A stretch of 64,000 nt of DNA, taken from contig NZ_JAYFNG010000013.1 in the NCBI RefSeq assembly GCF_034933565.1, positions 36,218 to 100,217 of the forward strand, read 5' to 3'. The position numbers and the translations under genes are program-made. This DNA comes from Raineyella sp034933565. GTDB taxonomy: Bacteria; Actinomycetota; Actinomycetes; Propionibacteriales; Propionibacteriaceae. Numbering within the stretch: position 1 is the stretch's first letter; every line of letters starts with the position of its first letter. The notes beneath the pieces are model-generated. The model saw only the letters and a list, made by a program, of their open reading frames with translations. It ran no database searches and was not told where the DNA came from. Shown here in pieces: positions 40,613 to 48,779 of the stretch.

Positions 40613-41620
40613 TCAGGGCAGGACGATGACCTGGCCGGAGTAGACCAGTCCGGCGCCGAAGCCGATGATCAGGCAGGTCTCGCCCGAGTGGACCCGACCG
40701 TCCTGGTACAGGGCCTCGATGGCCATCGGGATGGAGGCGGCCGACGCGTTGCCGGTGTTGGCGATGTTGTGCGACACCAGCACCGACTCGGGCAGCTTCA
40801 GGGTGCGGACCATCGCCTGGGTGATCCGGTCGTTCGCCTGGTGCGGGACGAAGACGTCCAGCTCCTCGGGGGCCAGCCCGGCGGCGGCCAGCGCCTGCTC
40901 GGCGTAGTGGCAGACGGTGAACGCGGCCCACTTGAAGACCGGGTTGCCGTCCATCACCAGGACCGGCCGCTTGCCCTCGTCGACGGCCTGGGGCCAGTGC
41001 GGCACCTGCTGGATCAGGTGGCCCTGCTCGGCGTCGGAGCCCCACACCACCGGGCCGATGCCCGGCTCGTCGGAGGGGCCGATCACTGCGGCGCCGGCGC
41101 CGTCACCGAAGATGAAGGCGGTCGAACGGTCGCTCTTGTCGGTCAGGTCGGACAGCCGCTCCACGCCGATCGCCAGCACGTACTTCGCCGCACCGGATCG
41201 CACCAGGGCGTCGCCCTGGGCGATCGCGTATGAGAAGCCCGCGCAGGCGGCCGAGATGTCGTACGCCGCCGCCTTGCTGCCCAGGTCACCGGCGATCACG
41301 CAGGCCAGGCTCGGGGTCTGGGTGAACCAGCCGACGGTGGAGACGACGATCGCGCCGATCTCCTCGACCGGGACCCCGGAGCGCTCGATCGCGAGCTTGG
41401 CGGCCTCGACCGACATGTACTCGACGGTCTCCTCACCGGTGGCCCAGTGCCGGGTCGAGATCCCCGACCGGGTGCGGATCCACTCGTCGGAGGACTCGAT
41501 CCAGGTGCAGACCTCCTCGTTGGTGACGATCCGCGAAGGGGTGTAGCCGGACATCCCGTAGATCCGGGAGTACGGCGAACCTTCGGAAGCCTTGATCGGG
41601 TGGCGGGGGGAGAAGCTCAT
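40613..41620 (-). CDS. fabH: 3-oxoacyl-ACP synthase III
   Basis: This 335-residue enzyme starts fatty-acid synthesis by condensing an acyl-CoA with malonyl-ACP. The catalytic Cys is in DISAACAGFSYAIAQG, the His in VFVPHQANDRI and the Asn in NIANTGNASAASIP. The N-terminal extension MSFSPRHPIKASEGSPYSRI is about 20 residues longer than in E. coli. The ATG at 41620 overlaps the fabD stop (ATGA). In actinobacteria FabH usually prefers branched starters. Confidence 0.95.
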   Translation of the reverse strand: MSFSPRHPIKASEGSPYSRIYGMSGYTPSRIVTNEEVCTWIESSDEWIRTRSGISTRHWATGEETVEYMSVEAAKLAIERSGVPVEEIGAIVVSTVGWFTQTPSLACVIAGDLGSKAAAYDISAACAGFSYAIAQGDALVRSGAAKYVLAIGVERLSDLTDKSDRSTAFIFGDGAGAAVIGPSDEPGIGPVVWGSDAEQGHLIQQVPHWPQAVDEGKRPVLVMDGNPVFKWAAFTVCHYAEQALAAAGLAPEELDVFVPHQANDRITQAMVRTLKLPESVLVSHNIANTGNASAASIPMAIEALYQDGRVHSGETCLIIGFGAGLVYSGQVIVLP

Positions 41621-42579
41621 CGGGTGACCTCCGGGTCCTCGGTCTGGTCGGTGGACTGGGTGTGCCGGGTGACGAACTCCCGGGCGGCGGGCAGCTCGTC
41701 GGGGGTGTTCAGGGCGAAGATCTCGACGCCCTTGAGATTGCGCTTGGCGATGCCGGTCAGGGTCCCCGCGGGGGTCAGCTCGAGCAGGCCGGTGACGCCG
41801 AGGTCGCGCATGGTCGCCATGCACAGGTCCCAGCGGACCGGGGCCTCCACCTGACCGACCAGCCGCTGGAGCATCTCGGCACCGGACCCGACGACGAGCC
41901 CGTCGCGGTTCTGTACCAGCCGGGTGCTCGGCTCGTGCGTCGTGATGCCGCGGGCCAGCCGCTGCAGTCGGGCGGTCGCCGGAGCCATGTGCACGGTGTG
42001 GAAGGCGCCCGCGACGCTCAGCGGGATGATCCGGGTGCGGGCCGGGGCATCGGCCTGCAGGGCCGCCAGCTCCTCGACGGTGCCGGCGGCGACGATCTGG
42101 CCCGCACCGTTGTGGTTGGCCGCGGTCAGCCCGGCGGCCTCGATCGCGGCGAGGACCTCGTCCTCCTTACCGCCGATGACGGCGGTCATCGAGGTGGGAC
42201 GTACGGCGGAGGCCTCCGCCATGCCCTTGCCGCGCTCGCGGACGAAGACCAGGGCCTGCTCGGCGGACAGCACGCCGACCAGGGCGGCGGCGGTGATCTC
42301 ACCGACCGAGTGCCCGGCGACCACACCCACCTCGCGGAAGGCCTCGGCGGAGTCGAAGAGGGCGGCCGCGGTGGCCAGGCCGGCGGCGACGAGCAGCGGC
42401 TGGGCGACGGCGGTGTCCCGGATGGTGTCCTCGTCGGCCCCGGTCCCGTAGTGCTCGAGGTCGAGACCGGAGACCGCCGAAAGCCAGTTCAGTCGATCGG
42501 CGAAGGCGGGGTCAGCCAGCCACGGGGTGAGAAATCCTGGTTTCTGAGCGCCTTGTCCCGGCGCGACGACTGCGAGCAC
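41617..42579 (-). CDS. fabD: Malonyl-CoA:ACP transacylase
   Basis: This 320-residue acyltransferase charges ACP with malonate. Motifs are APGQGAQKPGF at the N-terminus, the nucleophile Ser in VVAGHSVGEITAAAL (GHSxG), and the catalytic His in VAGAFHTVHMAPA. The GTG at 42579 is chosen because the family starts at this point; the frame runs 28 codons further up through the promoter region. It is the first gene of the fab operon. Confidence 0.95.
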   Translation of the reverse strand: MLAVVAPGQGAQKPGFLTPWLADPAFADRLNWLSAVSGLDLEHYGTGADEDTIRDTAVAQPLLVAAGLATAAALFDSAEAFREVGVVAGHSVGEITAAALVGVLSAEQALVFVRERGKGMAEASAVRPTSMTAVIGGKEDEVLAAIEAAGLTAANHNGAGQIVAAGTVEELAALQADAPARTRIIPLSVAGAFHTVHMAPATARLQRLARGITTHEPSTRLVQNRDGLVVGSGAEMLQRLVGQVEAPVRWDLCMATMRDLGVTGLLELTPAGTLTGIAKRNLKGVEIFALNTPDELPAAREFVTRHTQSTDQTEDPEVTR

Positions 42580-42667
42580 CCTCCCACTCTCCCGCCTCGA
42601 CGCCCCGGATGCGGCAGGGCCCCGGACGAAATCGGACGTCCCAAGTTTGTCGGAACCCCACAACCCA

Positions 42668-42693
42668 CGCCCCGGCGAAGGCGCGCCGGGGCG
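42668..42693 (-). terminator. Hairpin between fasR and fabD
   Basis: CGCCCCGGCG pairs perfectly with CGCCGGGGCG across a 6-base loop, just downstream of the fasR stop. It likely ends the aceE-fasR transcript and leaves fabD to its own promoter in the following 90 bases. Confidence 0.6.
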
Positions 42694-42705
42694 TCGGGGC
42701 GGGTC

Positions 42706-43902
42706 TCAGCCGTTGTGGTCGGCCAGCAACCGCCCGAGGGTGAGGGCCAGGCGCAGGGTGTACGAGTCGCGCGGGTCGGTGGGGGAGTAGCCGGTCACCT
42801 CGTGGATCCGCTTGAGCCGGTAGCGCACCGTGTTGGCGTGCACGAACAGGGCTCGGGCGGAGGCCTCGATCGACAGCCCCTCGTCGAGGAAGCAGGTCAG
42901 CGTCTCCAGCAGCCCGCCACCGGAGTCGACCAGTGGGCCGTAGACGTCGCGGGCCAGGGCGCGCCGGGCGTGCCCGTCGCCGGACAGCGCCCGCTCCGGC
43001 AGCAGGTCGTCGGCATGCACCGGACGGGGTGCGGCCGGCCACCCGGGCGCCGCCCGCAGGCCCGACAGGGCGGCCCGGGCGCTGCCACTGGCCTGGGTCA
43101 GGTGGTCGACCCGCGGGCCGACCACCACCGGGCCCTCGCCGAAGCGCTCCGCCAGTGGGGCGACGACGGGCAGCGGGTCGGCATCGGTCGCCAGCGGATC
43201 GCCACCCAGGACGACCACCAGCCGGTCGCTGTGCACCGCCGCGAGGCAGTCCAGCTTGCGGCTGCGGGCCATCCGCCGGGTGTCCTCGATCTTGCCCTCG
43301 GCCTCGGGGCCGGGGGCGGAGCCGACCATCACCAGCGCGCCGGCGGTGGACCGCCAGCCCAGGGTCGCGACCCGCGACATCACCGAGTCGTCGACCTCGC
43401 CGCGCATGATCGCGTCGACGACGGTCGCCTCCTGGCGGATGTCCCAGGCGCCGCGCACCTCCGCCGCCGCCGCATAGACCTCGGCGGCGGCGAAGGCGAC
43501 GTCCCGGCTGTACTCGTTCAGCGCGGCGTGCAGATAGGGCCGGTCGGCCCGCGGCATCAGCTCATCGACCTGGGCGTCGACGGTGTCGATGATGCTGCGG
43601 GTCAGGTCGACCGTCTGCTTCAGCGACACGTGCCGGGACAGGTCCCGGGGCGCCCGGTCGAAGATCTGCACCTGCCGGTCCGAGCCCCCCTCGCCGAACC
43701 AGTTGATGAACCCGTCGACGCCCGCGCGGGCGACCAGGGTCACCGAGGCCCGGTGCTCCGGACTGAGACGTCCGAACCACTCGTAGCGCGTGTCGACCTC
43801 CGCGATGGCGGCGGTGGTCATCTTCGCCGCCACCTGGCGCAGGCGCCGGGCGATCGAGGCACGCGAACGGGTCGAGGGGAGCTGGATCCAGGTCAGGGCC
43901 AT
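42706..43902 (-). CDS. fasR: PucR-type regulator, FasR-like fatty acid synthesis activator
   Basis: This 398-residue protein has no recognised enzymatic domain in its N-terminal 280 residues and a C-terminal PucR/CdaR helix-turn-helix (SIEASARALFVHANTVRYRL, then KRIHEVTGYSPTDPRD). A protein of this type lies directly upstream of fabD-fabH-acpP-fabF in Streptomyces, where FasR activates that operon. The same order here supports the name. Its start lies two bases after the aceE stop, so it is probably co-transcribed with pyruvate dehydrogenase. Confidence 0.9.
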   Translation of the reverse strand: MALTWIQLPSTRSRASIARRLRQVAAKMTTAAIAEVDTRYEWFGRLSPEHRASVTLVARAGVDGFINWFGEGGSDRQVQIFDRAPRDLSRHVSLKQTVDLTRSIIDTVDAQVDELMPRADRPYLHAALNEYSRDVAFAAAEVYAAAAEVRGAWDIRQEATVVDAIMRGEVDDSVMSRVATLGWRSTAGALVMVGSAPGPEAEGKIEDTRRMARSRKLDCLAAVHSDRLVVVLGGDPLATDADPLPVVAPLAERFGEGPVVVGPRVDHLTQASGSARAALSGLRAAPGWPAAPRPVHADDLLPERALSGDGHARRALARDVYGPLVDSGGGLLETLTCFLDEGLSIEASARALFVHANTVRYRLKRIHEVTGYSPTDPRDSYTLRLALTLGRLLADHNG

Positions 43903-43904
43903 GG

Positions 43905-46664
43905 TCAGGCGCCGGCGCCTTCCTGGGCGACATGCGCGACCGCGGTCGGGTCATCGATCCGGTACTTCGCGAACGCCTCCGCGGCCGCACCGGCCCGGTA
44001 GGCGCCCTGGGCCTCGAGCGACTCGAGCGCCGCGACCACGATCGACGGGGCGTCGATCTGGAAGAAGCGCCGTGCCGCCGCCCGGGTGTCGGCGAAGCCG
44101 TAGCCGTCGGCACCCAGTGAGGTGAACGGACCCGGCACGTACGGCCGGATCTGCTCCTGGACCGCCCGCATGTAGTCGCTCACCGCCACCACCGGTCCGG
44201 TGGTCTCGGCCAGCTTGCGGGTGACGTACGGCAGTCGGTGCTCGGCGGCGGGGTGGCCGAGGTTCCACTTGGCGCAGTCGAGCGCCTCGCGGTTGAGCTC
44301 GTTCCACGAGGTCACCGACCAGACGTCGGCGTCGACCTGCCACTCGTCGGCGAGGATCTGCTGCGCCTCCAGGGCCCACGGCACGCCGACACCCGAGGCC
44401 AGCAGTCGGACCCGGGCGTACCCGTGGTCCTCGGCCGGGCGGAACAGGTGCAGGCCCTTGAGCACGCCCTCGACGTCCAGACCCGCCTCCGGGCCGGGCT
44501 GGCGCACCGGCTCGTTGTACACGGTCAGGTAGTAGATGACGTTCTCGCCCTGCGGGTGCTCAGGATCGTCGTGGCCGTACATCCGGCGCAGGCCGTCCTT
44601 GACGATGAGCGCGATCTCGAACGCGAACGCCGGGTCGTAGTGCACCACGGCCGGGTTCGTCGACGCGAGCAGCGGGGAGTGGCCGTCGGCGTGCTGCAGA
44701 CCCTCGCCGGTCAGCGTGGTCCGTCCCGCGGTGGCGCCGAGCAGGAAGCCGCGTGACATCTGGTCGCTGGCGGCCCAGATGAAGTCGCCGACCCGCTGGA
44801 AGCCGAACATCGAGTAGAAGATGAACACCGGGATCATCGGCTCGCCGTGGGTGGCGTACGCGCTGCCCGCCGCGGTGAACGAGGCCAGCCCGCCGGCCTC
44901 CGAGATGCCCTCGTGCAGCAGCTGGCCCTGCGTCGAGGACTTCCAGGCCAGCAGCAGCTTGCGGTCGACGGACTCGTAGGTCTGGCCCTTCGGGTCGTAC
45001 AGCTTGGCCGTCGGGAACATCGAGTCCATGCCGAAGGTCCGGAACTCGTCGGGGGCGATCGGCACGATCCGCTGGCCGATCTCCGGATCGCGCATCAGGT
45101 CGCGTAGCAGCCGGACGAAGGCCTGGGTGGTGGCGACCTTGGCCTTCGGGTTGCCCGGCGCCATCAGCTCCTTGTAGACGGCGTCGCCGGGCAGCTTGAG
45201 GGCACGGGGGCGGACCCGGCGCTCCGGGACGGCCCCGCCGAGGGCGGCACGGCGCTCGCGCATGTACTGCATCGCCGGGGAGTCCTCGGCCGGCTTGAAG
45301 TACGGCGGGTGGTAGGCGTCCTCGAGGGCGGAGTCCGGGATCGGCAGGTGCAGCCGGTCGCGGAACGCCTTGAGGTCGGCCGAGGTGAGCTTCTTCATCT
45401 GGTGGGTGGCGTTCTTCGCCTCGAGGGCATCGATCGTCCAGCCCTTGACCGTCTGCGCGAGGATCACGGTCGGTTGACCGACGTGCTCGGTGGCCGCCTT
45501 GTAGGCCGCGTAGACCTTGCGATAGTCGTGGCCACCACGCCCCAGGCGCTGCAGCTGCCGGTCGGAGAGCCCCTCGACCATCCGCTTGAGGACGGGGCTG
45601 TCGAAGAACTTCTCGCGGATGTAGGAGCCGTCCGCGATCGAGTAGGTCTGGAACTGGCCGTCGGGGGTGCTGTTCATCTTGTGCAGCAGCGACCCGTCGT
45701 GGTCGGCGGCCAGCAGCGGGTCCCAGTCACGCGACCAGAGGACCTTGATGACGTTCCAGCCGGCGCCGCGGAAGAAGGACTCCAGATCCTGGATGACCTT
45801 GCCGTTGCCGTCGACCGGCCCGTCGAGCTGCTGCAGGTTGCAGTTGATGACGAAGGTGAGGTTGTCGAGTTCCTCACGGGCGGCTCGGCCGATCGCGCCG
45901 AGCGACTCGGGCTCGCCCATCTCGCCGTCGCCGAGGAAGGCCCAGACGTGCTGCTGGGAGGTGTCCTTGATGCCACGGTTGTGCAGGTAGCGGTTGAACC
46001 GGGCCTGGTAGATGGCGTTCAGCGGGCCGATGCCCATCGACACCGTCGGGAACTCCCAGAACTGCGGCATCAACCGCGGGTGGGGGTACGAGGACAGCCC
46101 CTGGTGCGGCCCGCGGGAGACCTCCTGGCGGAATCCGTCCAGGTCGTGCTCGTCGAGCCGGCCCTCGAGGAACGCCCGGGAGTACATGCCGGGGGAGGCA
46201 TGGCCCTGGAAGTAGATCTGGTCGCCGCCACCGGGGTGGTCCTTGCCGCGGAAGAAGTGGTTGAAGCCCACCTCGTACAGGCTCGCGGCGCTCTGGTAGG
46301 TGGCGATGTGGCCGCCGACCTCGAGGCCCTTGCGATTCGCCTTCGACACCATCACCGCAGCGTTCCAGCGCAGTGCCCGGCGGATCTCCCGCTCGGTCTC
46401 CTCATCGCCCGGGAAGAGCGGCTCATCGGCCGTGCTGATCGTGTTGATGTAGTCCGTGGAGCGCAGGGAGGGCAGTCCGACCTGACGCTGGCGTGCCCGG
46501 GCCAGGAGCTCGAGCATGATGTAGCGGGCCCGGTGGGGGCCCTTCTCCTCGAGGAGCCCGTCGAAAGAGGAGATCCATTCCTCGGTCTCTTCGGGGTCCA
46601 CGTCCGGCAGCTGGCTCGGGAGGCCCTGCGCGCTGGGGGCGGGGCGGTCACCGCGGTTGGCCAT
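43905..46664 (-). CDS. aceE: Pyruvate dehydrogenase E1 component (homodimeric)
   Basis: This 919-residue thiamine diphosphate enzyme oxidatively decarboxylates pyruvate and feeds acetyl-CoA synthesis. Features include HFFRGKDHPGGGDQIYFQGHA, the TPP motif WAFLGDGEMGEPES ... TFVINCNLQQLDGPVDGN (GDG...NN type), the segment GLASFTAAGSAYATHGEPMI in the transketolase-like middle domain, and FEIALIVKDGL. The length matches actinobacterial AceE. E2 and E3 genes are not in the window. It starts a two-gene operon with fasR, which links acetyl-CoA supply with fatty-acid control. Confidence 0.96.
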   Translation of the reverse strand: MANRGDRPAPSAQGLPSQLPDVDPEETEEWISSFDGLLEEKGPHRARYIMLELLARARQRQVGLPSLRSTDYINTISTADEPLFPGDEETEREIRRALRWNAAVMVSKANRKGLEVGGHIATYQSAASLYEVGFNHFFRGKDHPGGGDQIYFQGHASPGMYSRAFLEGRLDEHDLDGFRQEVSRGPHQGLSSYPHPRLMPQFWEFPTVSMGIGPLNAIYQARFNRYLHNRGIKDTSQQHVWAFLGDGEMGEPESLGAIGRAAREELDNLTFVINCNLQQLDGPVDGNGKVIQDLESFFRGAGWNVIKVLWSRDWDPLLAADHDGSLLHKMNSTPDGQFQTYSIADGSYIREKFFDSPVLKRMVEGLSDRQLQRLGRGGHDYRKVYAAYKAATEHVGQPTVILAQTVKGWTIDALEAKNATHQMKKLTSADLKAFRDRLHLPIPDSALEDAYHPPYFKPAEDSPAMQYMRERRAALGGAVPERRVRPRALKLPGDAVYKELMAPGNPKAKVATTQAFVRLLRDLMRDPEIGQRIVPIAPDEFRTFGMDSMFPTAKLYDPKGQTYESVDRKLLLAWKSSTQGQLLHEGISEAGGLASFTAAGSAYATHGEPMIPVFIFYSMFGFQRVGDFIWAASDQMSRGFLLGATAGRTTLTGEGLQHADGHSPLLASTNPAVVHYDPAFAFEIALIVKDGLRRMYGHDDPEHPQGENVIYYLTVYNEPVRQPGPEAGLDVEGVLKGLHLFRPAEDHGYARVRLLASGVGVPWALEAQQILADEWQVDADVWSVTSWNELNREALDCAKWNLGHPAAEHRLPYVTRKLAETTGPVVAVSDYMRAVQEQIRPYVPGPFTSLGADGYGFADTRAAARRFFQIDAPSIVVAALESLEAQGAYRAGAAAEAFAKYRIDDPTAVAHVAQEGAGA

Positions 46665-46893
46665 GCATCGTCCTATCGTTCGTGCCGACCTGGGTCGTCA
46701 TTGTGTGATGAGGCAAAGAGTAAGTACCTTTCGCGGGCCTTACCAGCCTAATGGTCCATCATCGGCCCCGAGGGGTCGATCGTCAGGAGCGTTGCTCACC
46801 GGGGGCCGGACGTGACGTCGGGCCTGGGGTCTGGCAATGTGGTGTTCACACACTTGGTGTGCCGTTGCCGAACCATCGAAAGGGGATACCTCC

Positions 46894-47298
46894 GTGGCCA
46901 GCGACGCCGCAGGCCGTTTGGGCCTTGCCGCCGGCCAGCTCGTCCAGGAGCTGGGCTGGGATGAGGACGTGGACGACACGTTGCGCATCGCGATCGAGGA
47001 CGCCGTCGACGGCGAACTCGTGGAGGACGCCGTCGAGGCGGTCGATGTCGTGTTGTTGTGGTGGCGGGAGAACGACGGCGACATCGCCGACGGACTCGTC
47101 GATGCGCTCACGGACCTCAAGACCGACGGTGTCATCTGGTTGCTGACGCCGAAGGTCGGGCGTGAGGGACACGTGGATCCCGCCGACATCGCCGAGGCGG
47201 CGATCACCTCCGGGCTGGCGCAGACCTCCACCACCACGAGCGTCTCGGGTGACTGGAGTGCGAACAAGCTTGTCCGGCCGCGGGGCAGCCGGCGCTGA
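46894..47298 (+). CDS. DUF3052 protein
   Basis: This 134-residue actinobacterial protein matches DUF3052: GLAAGQLVQELGWDEDVDD, VDVVLLWWRENDGDI, DGVIWLLTPKVGREGHVDP and SVSGDWSANKLVRPR at the end. The function is unknown. It is divergent from aceE and its stop overlaps the peroxiredoxin start by one base; the same order occurs in Streptomyces, as far as I recall. GTG start with AAAGGGG upstream. The 229-base divergent gap shows no other gene. Confidence 0.88.
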   Translation: MASDAAGRLGLAAGQLVQELGWDEDVDDTLRIAIEDAVDGELVEDAVEAVDVVLLWWRENDGDIADGLVDALTDLKTDGVIWLLTPKVGREGHVDPADIAEAAITSGLAQTSTTTSVSGDWSANKLVRPRGSRR

Positions 47299-47771
47299 TG
47301 CACCAGCAGGTCCCCGTCGTCGGACGGACGGTCCCGGACTTCCACGGCCACGACCAGCACGGCCGCGACTTCGACCTCAGTGATTGGCGCGGCAGCCCCG
47401 TGCTGGTGTTCTTCTACGCCTTCTCGTTCAGCTCCGTCTGCCGCGACGAACTGGAGCACCTGCGCGACATGGCGTACCTGTTCGACGCTGCCGATTGCCG
47501 GATCGTCGCCGTGGCCACCGACACGACCTTCGTGCTGCGCGAGGTGGACCGGCGGCTGAACCTGGGCTTCACCCTGGTCAGCGACCACTGGCCGCACGGC
47601 GCGATCGGCCGGGCGTACGGGGCTTTCGACGACAAGCTCGGCTGCGACCGGCGCCACTCGTACCTGATCGGGCCCGACGGTGCCCTGGTCTGGTCGAAGG
47701 TCGTCGACCTGCCCGCCACCCGTGACATCGGCGAACACCTCGGGGCGGTGCACGTCCACTTCCCGGTATAG
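47298..47771 (+). CDS. AhpE-like peroxiredoxin with altered active-site motif
   Basis: This 157-residue thioredoxin-fold protein has the AhpC/TSA layout: VPDFHGHDQHGRDFDLSDWR, VLVFFYAFSFSSVCRDELEHL with the peroxidatic Cys (about residue 50), VAVATDTTFVLREVDRRL and the Arg-containing CDRRHSYLIGPDG. In the near-universal P-x-x-x-T/S-x-x-C motif the Pro position is Ala here (AFSFSSVC), while the Ser three before the Cys is kept. It would reduce peroxides, but the changed motif may lower activity. It is coupled to DUF3052. Confidence 0.82.
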   Translation: MHQQVPVVGRTVPDFHGHDQHGRDFDLSDWRGSPVLVFFYAFSFSSVCRDELEHLRDMAYLFDAADCRIVAVATDTTFVLREVDRRLNLGFTLVSDHWPHGAIGRAYGAFDDKLGCDRRHSYLIGPDGALVWSKVVDLPATRDIGEHLGAVHVHFPV

Positions 47772-47787
47772 TCGACGTCTGCCGTGA

Positions 47788-47863
<76 letters not shown>

Positions 47864-48145
47864 GAAGACCTGAGAGTTCCGAGTCTCTCGAACCCTACGT
47901 TTTCCCTTGTCAGAGGTCCTTTCCTTACGGGAGAGGTCCTTTTGGCATAGCTGAAGGAACGTGGAATTGGTAGTGATCTGATAATTAATGGTAGTAATCC
48001 GTGTTGGGGGAGGTGTGCCTTGTGCGCCTGGCCGATCCACGCAATCACGCGGGAGGCAATCATCCGCTCCGCTCGGTGCGCCCCGGTGCGCCCCGGTGCG
48101 CCCTCGGCAGAGCGCGGGCGTGACCCCCGCCGACAGGAGCACCCC

Positions 48146-48472
48146 ATGACCGACGACGTGCCGCGGCCCTACGGCGGGCCCGGCGATCCGCCCTTCGGCC
48201 CCCGTGACCTGAGGAACCACCCGCGCGACCTCGCGTGGGAGGCGATCGCCCGGGCCGGCCGCCCCGCCGACCCGGACTGCCAAGTGATGCTGATGCGGAT
48301 GGCAGACTACTGGGACCCTCGGCTCTACGTCGAAGCCTGGTACGACGACGGCCCGAGCCGGAAGGTCTGGCTGCGCCCCGAGGACGACGTCCACTCGCTG
48401 ACCGCCCGGATCAGGGCGGCCATCGCCGCCGTCATCGCGGAGCGGCACCAGCAGAGCCCCCAGCAGCCCTGA
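48146..48472 (+). CDS. Small hypothetical protein
   Basis: This 108-residue protein begins MTDDVPRPYGGPGDPP and includes LAWEAIARAGRPADPDCQVM, WDPRLYVEAWYDDGPSRKVW and LTARIRAAIAAVIAERHQQS. I do not recognise the family. ACAGGAG lies nine bases before the ATG. A triple GTGCGCCCCG repeat precedes it (48078-48108). Its 3' end overlaps an opposite-strand ORF by about 40 bases. Coding is likely given codon bias and the ribosome-binding site. Confidence 0.6.
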   Translation: MTDDVPRPYGGPGDPPFGPRDLRNHPRDLAWEAIARAGRPADPDCQVMLMRMADYWDPRLYVEAWYDDGPSRKVWLRPEDDVHSLTARIRAAIAAVIAERHQQSPQQP

Positions 48473-48707
48473 TCGCGACCGCCTGCGAAAACAGGGCCTC
48501 GAGGACGGGTGCGAGCCGCCGGATCGCGTCCTCCTCCGTCTCACCGTCGGCGACGCCGCCGCGCCACGTGTCGTCCAGCAGGGTGTACCTCCTGTCCGTC
48601 GCAGCCGTCCGCGCGGTGATAGCCCGGCCCGGCTCCAGCTTCTGGGCCCGCCGTTCCAGGACGCGAATATGTGAACAGCGCGACTGGCCGTCCCCGGGTT
48701 GGGACAT
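48432..48707 (-). CDS. Doubtful small ORF
   Basis: A 91-codon frame starts MSQPGDGQSRCSHIRVLERR and ends AVAIRAAGGSAGAAPR, with an acidic stretch GETEEDAIRRLAPVLEALFS. It overlaps the 3' end of the convergent neighbour by about 40 bases and has no clear ribosome-binding site. It is kept only because nothing else explains 48473-48779. Confidence 0.3.
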   Translation of the reverse strand: MSQPGDGQSRCSHIRVLERRAQKLEPGRAITARTAATDRRYTLLDDTWRGGVADGETEEDAIRRLAPVLEALFSQAVAIRAAGGSAGAAPR

Positions 48708-48779
48708 CCAACCGCCGCAGCGGAACTCGCTGACGTGGCCACTTTCCTGGACGGCCTCGGCCTGCCCGGGGCGACCGAG

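Noticed and set aside
48060..48120. Short GTGCGCCCCG triple repeat as a CRISPR or regulatory array
   Set aside because: Only three 10-bp units with no spacers; simple slippage repeat in a leader.
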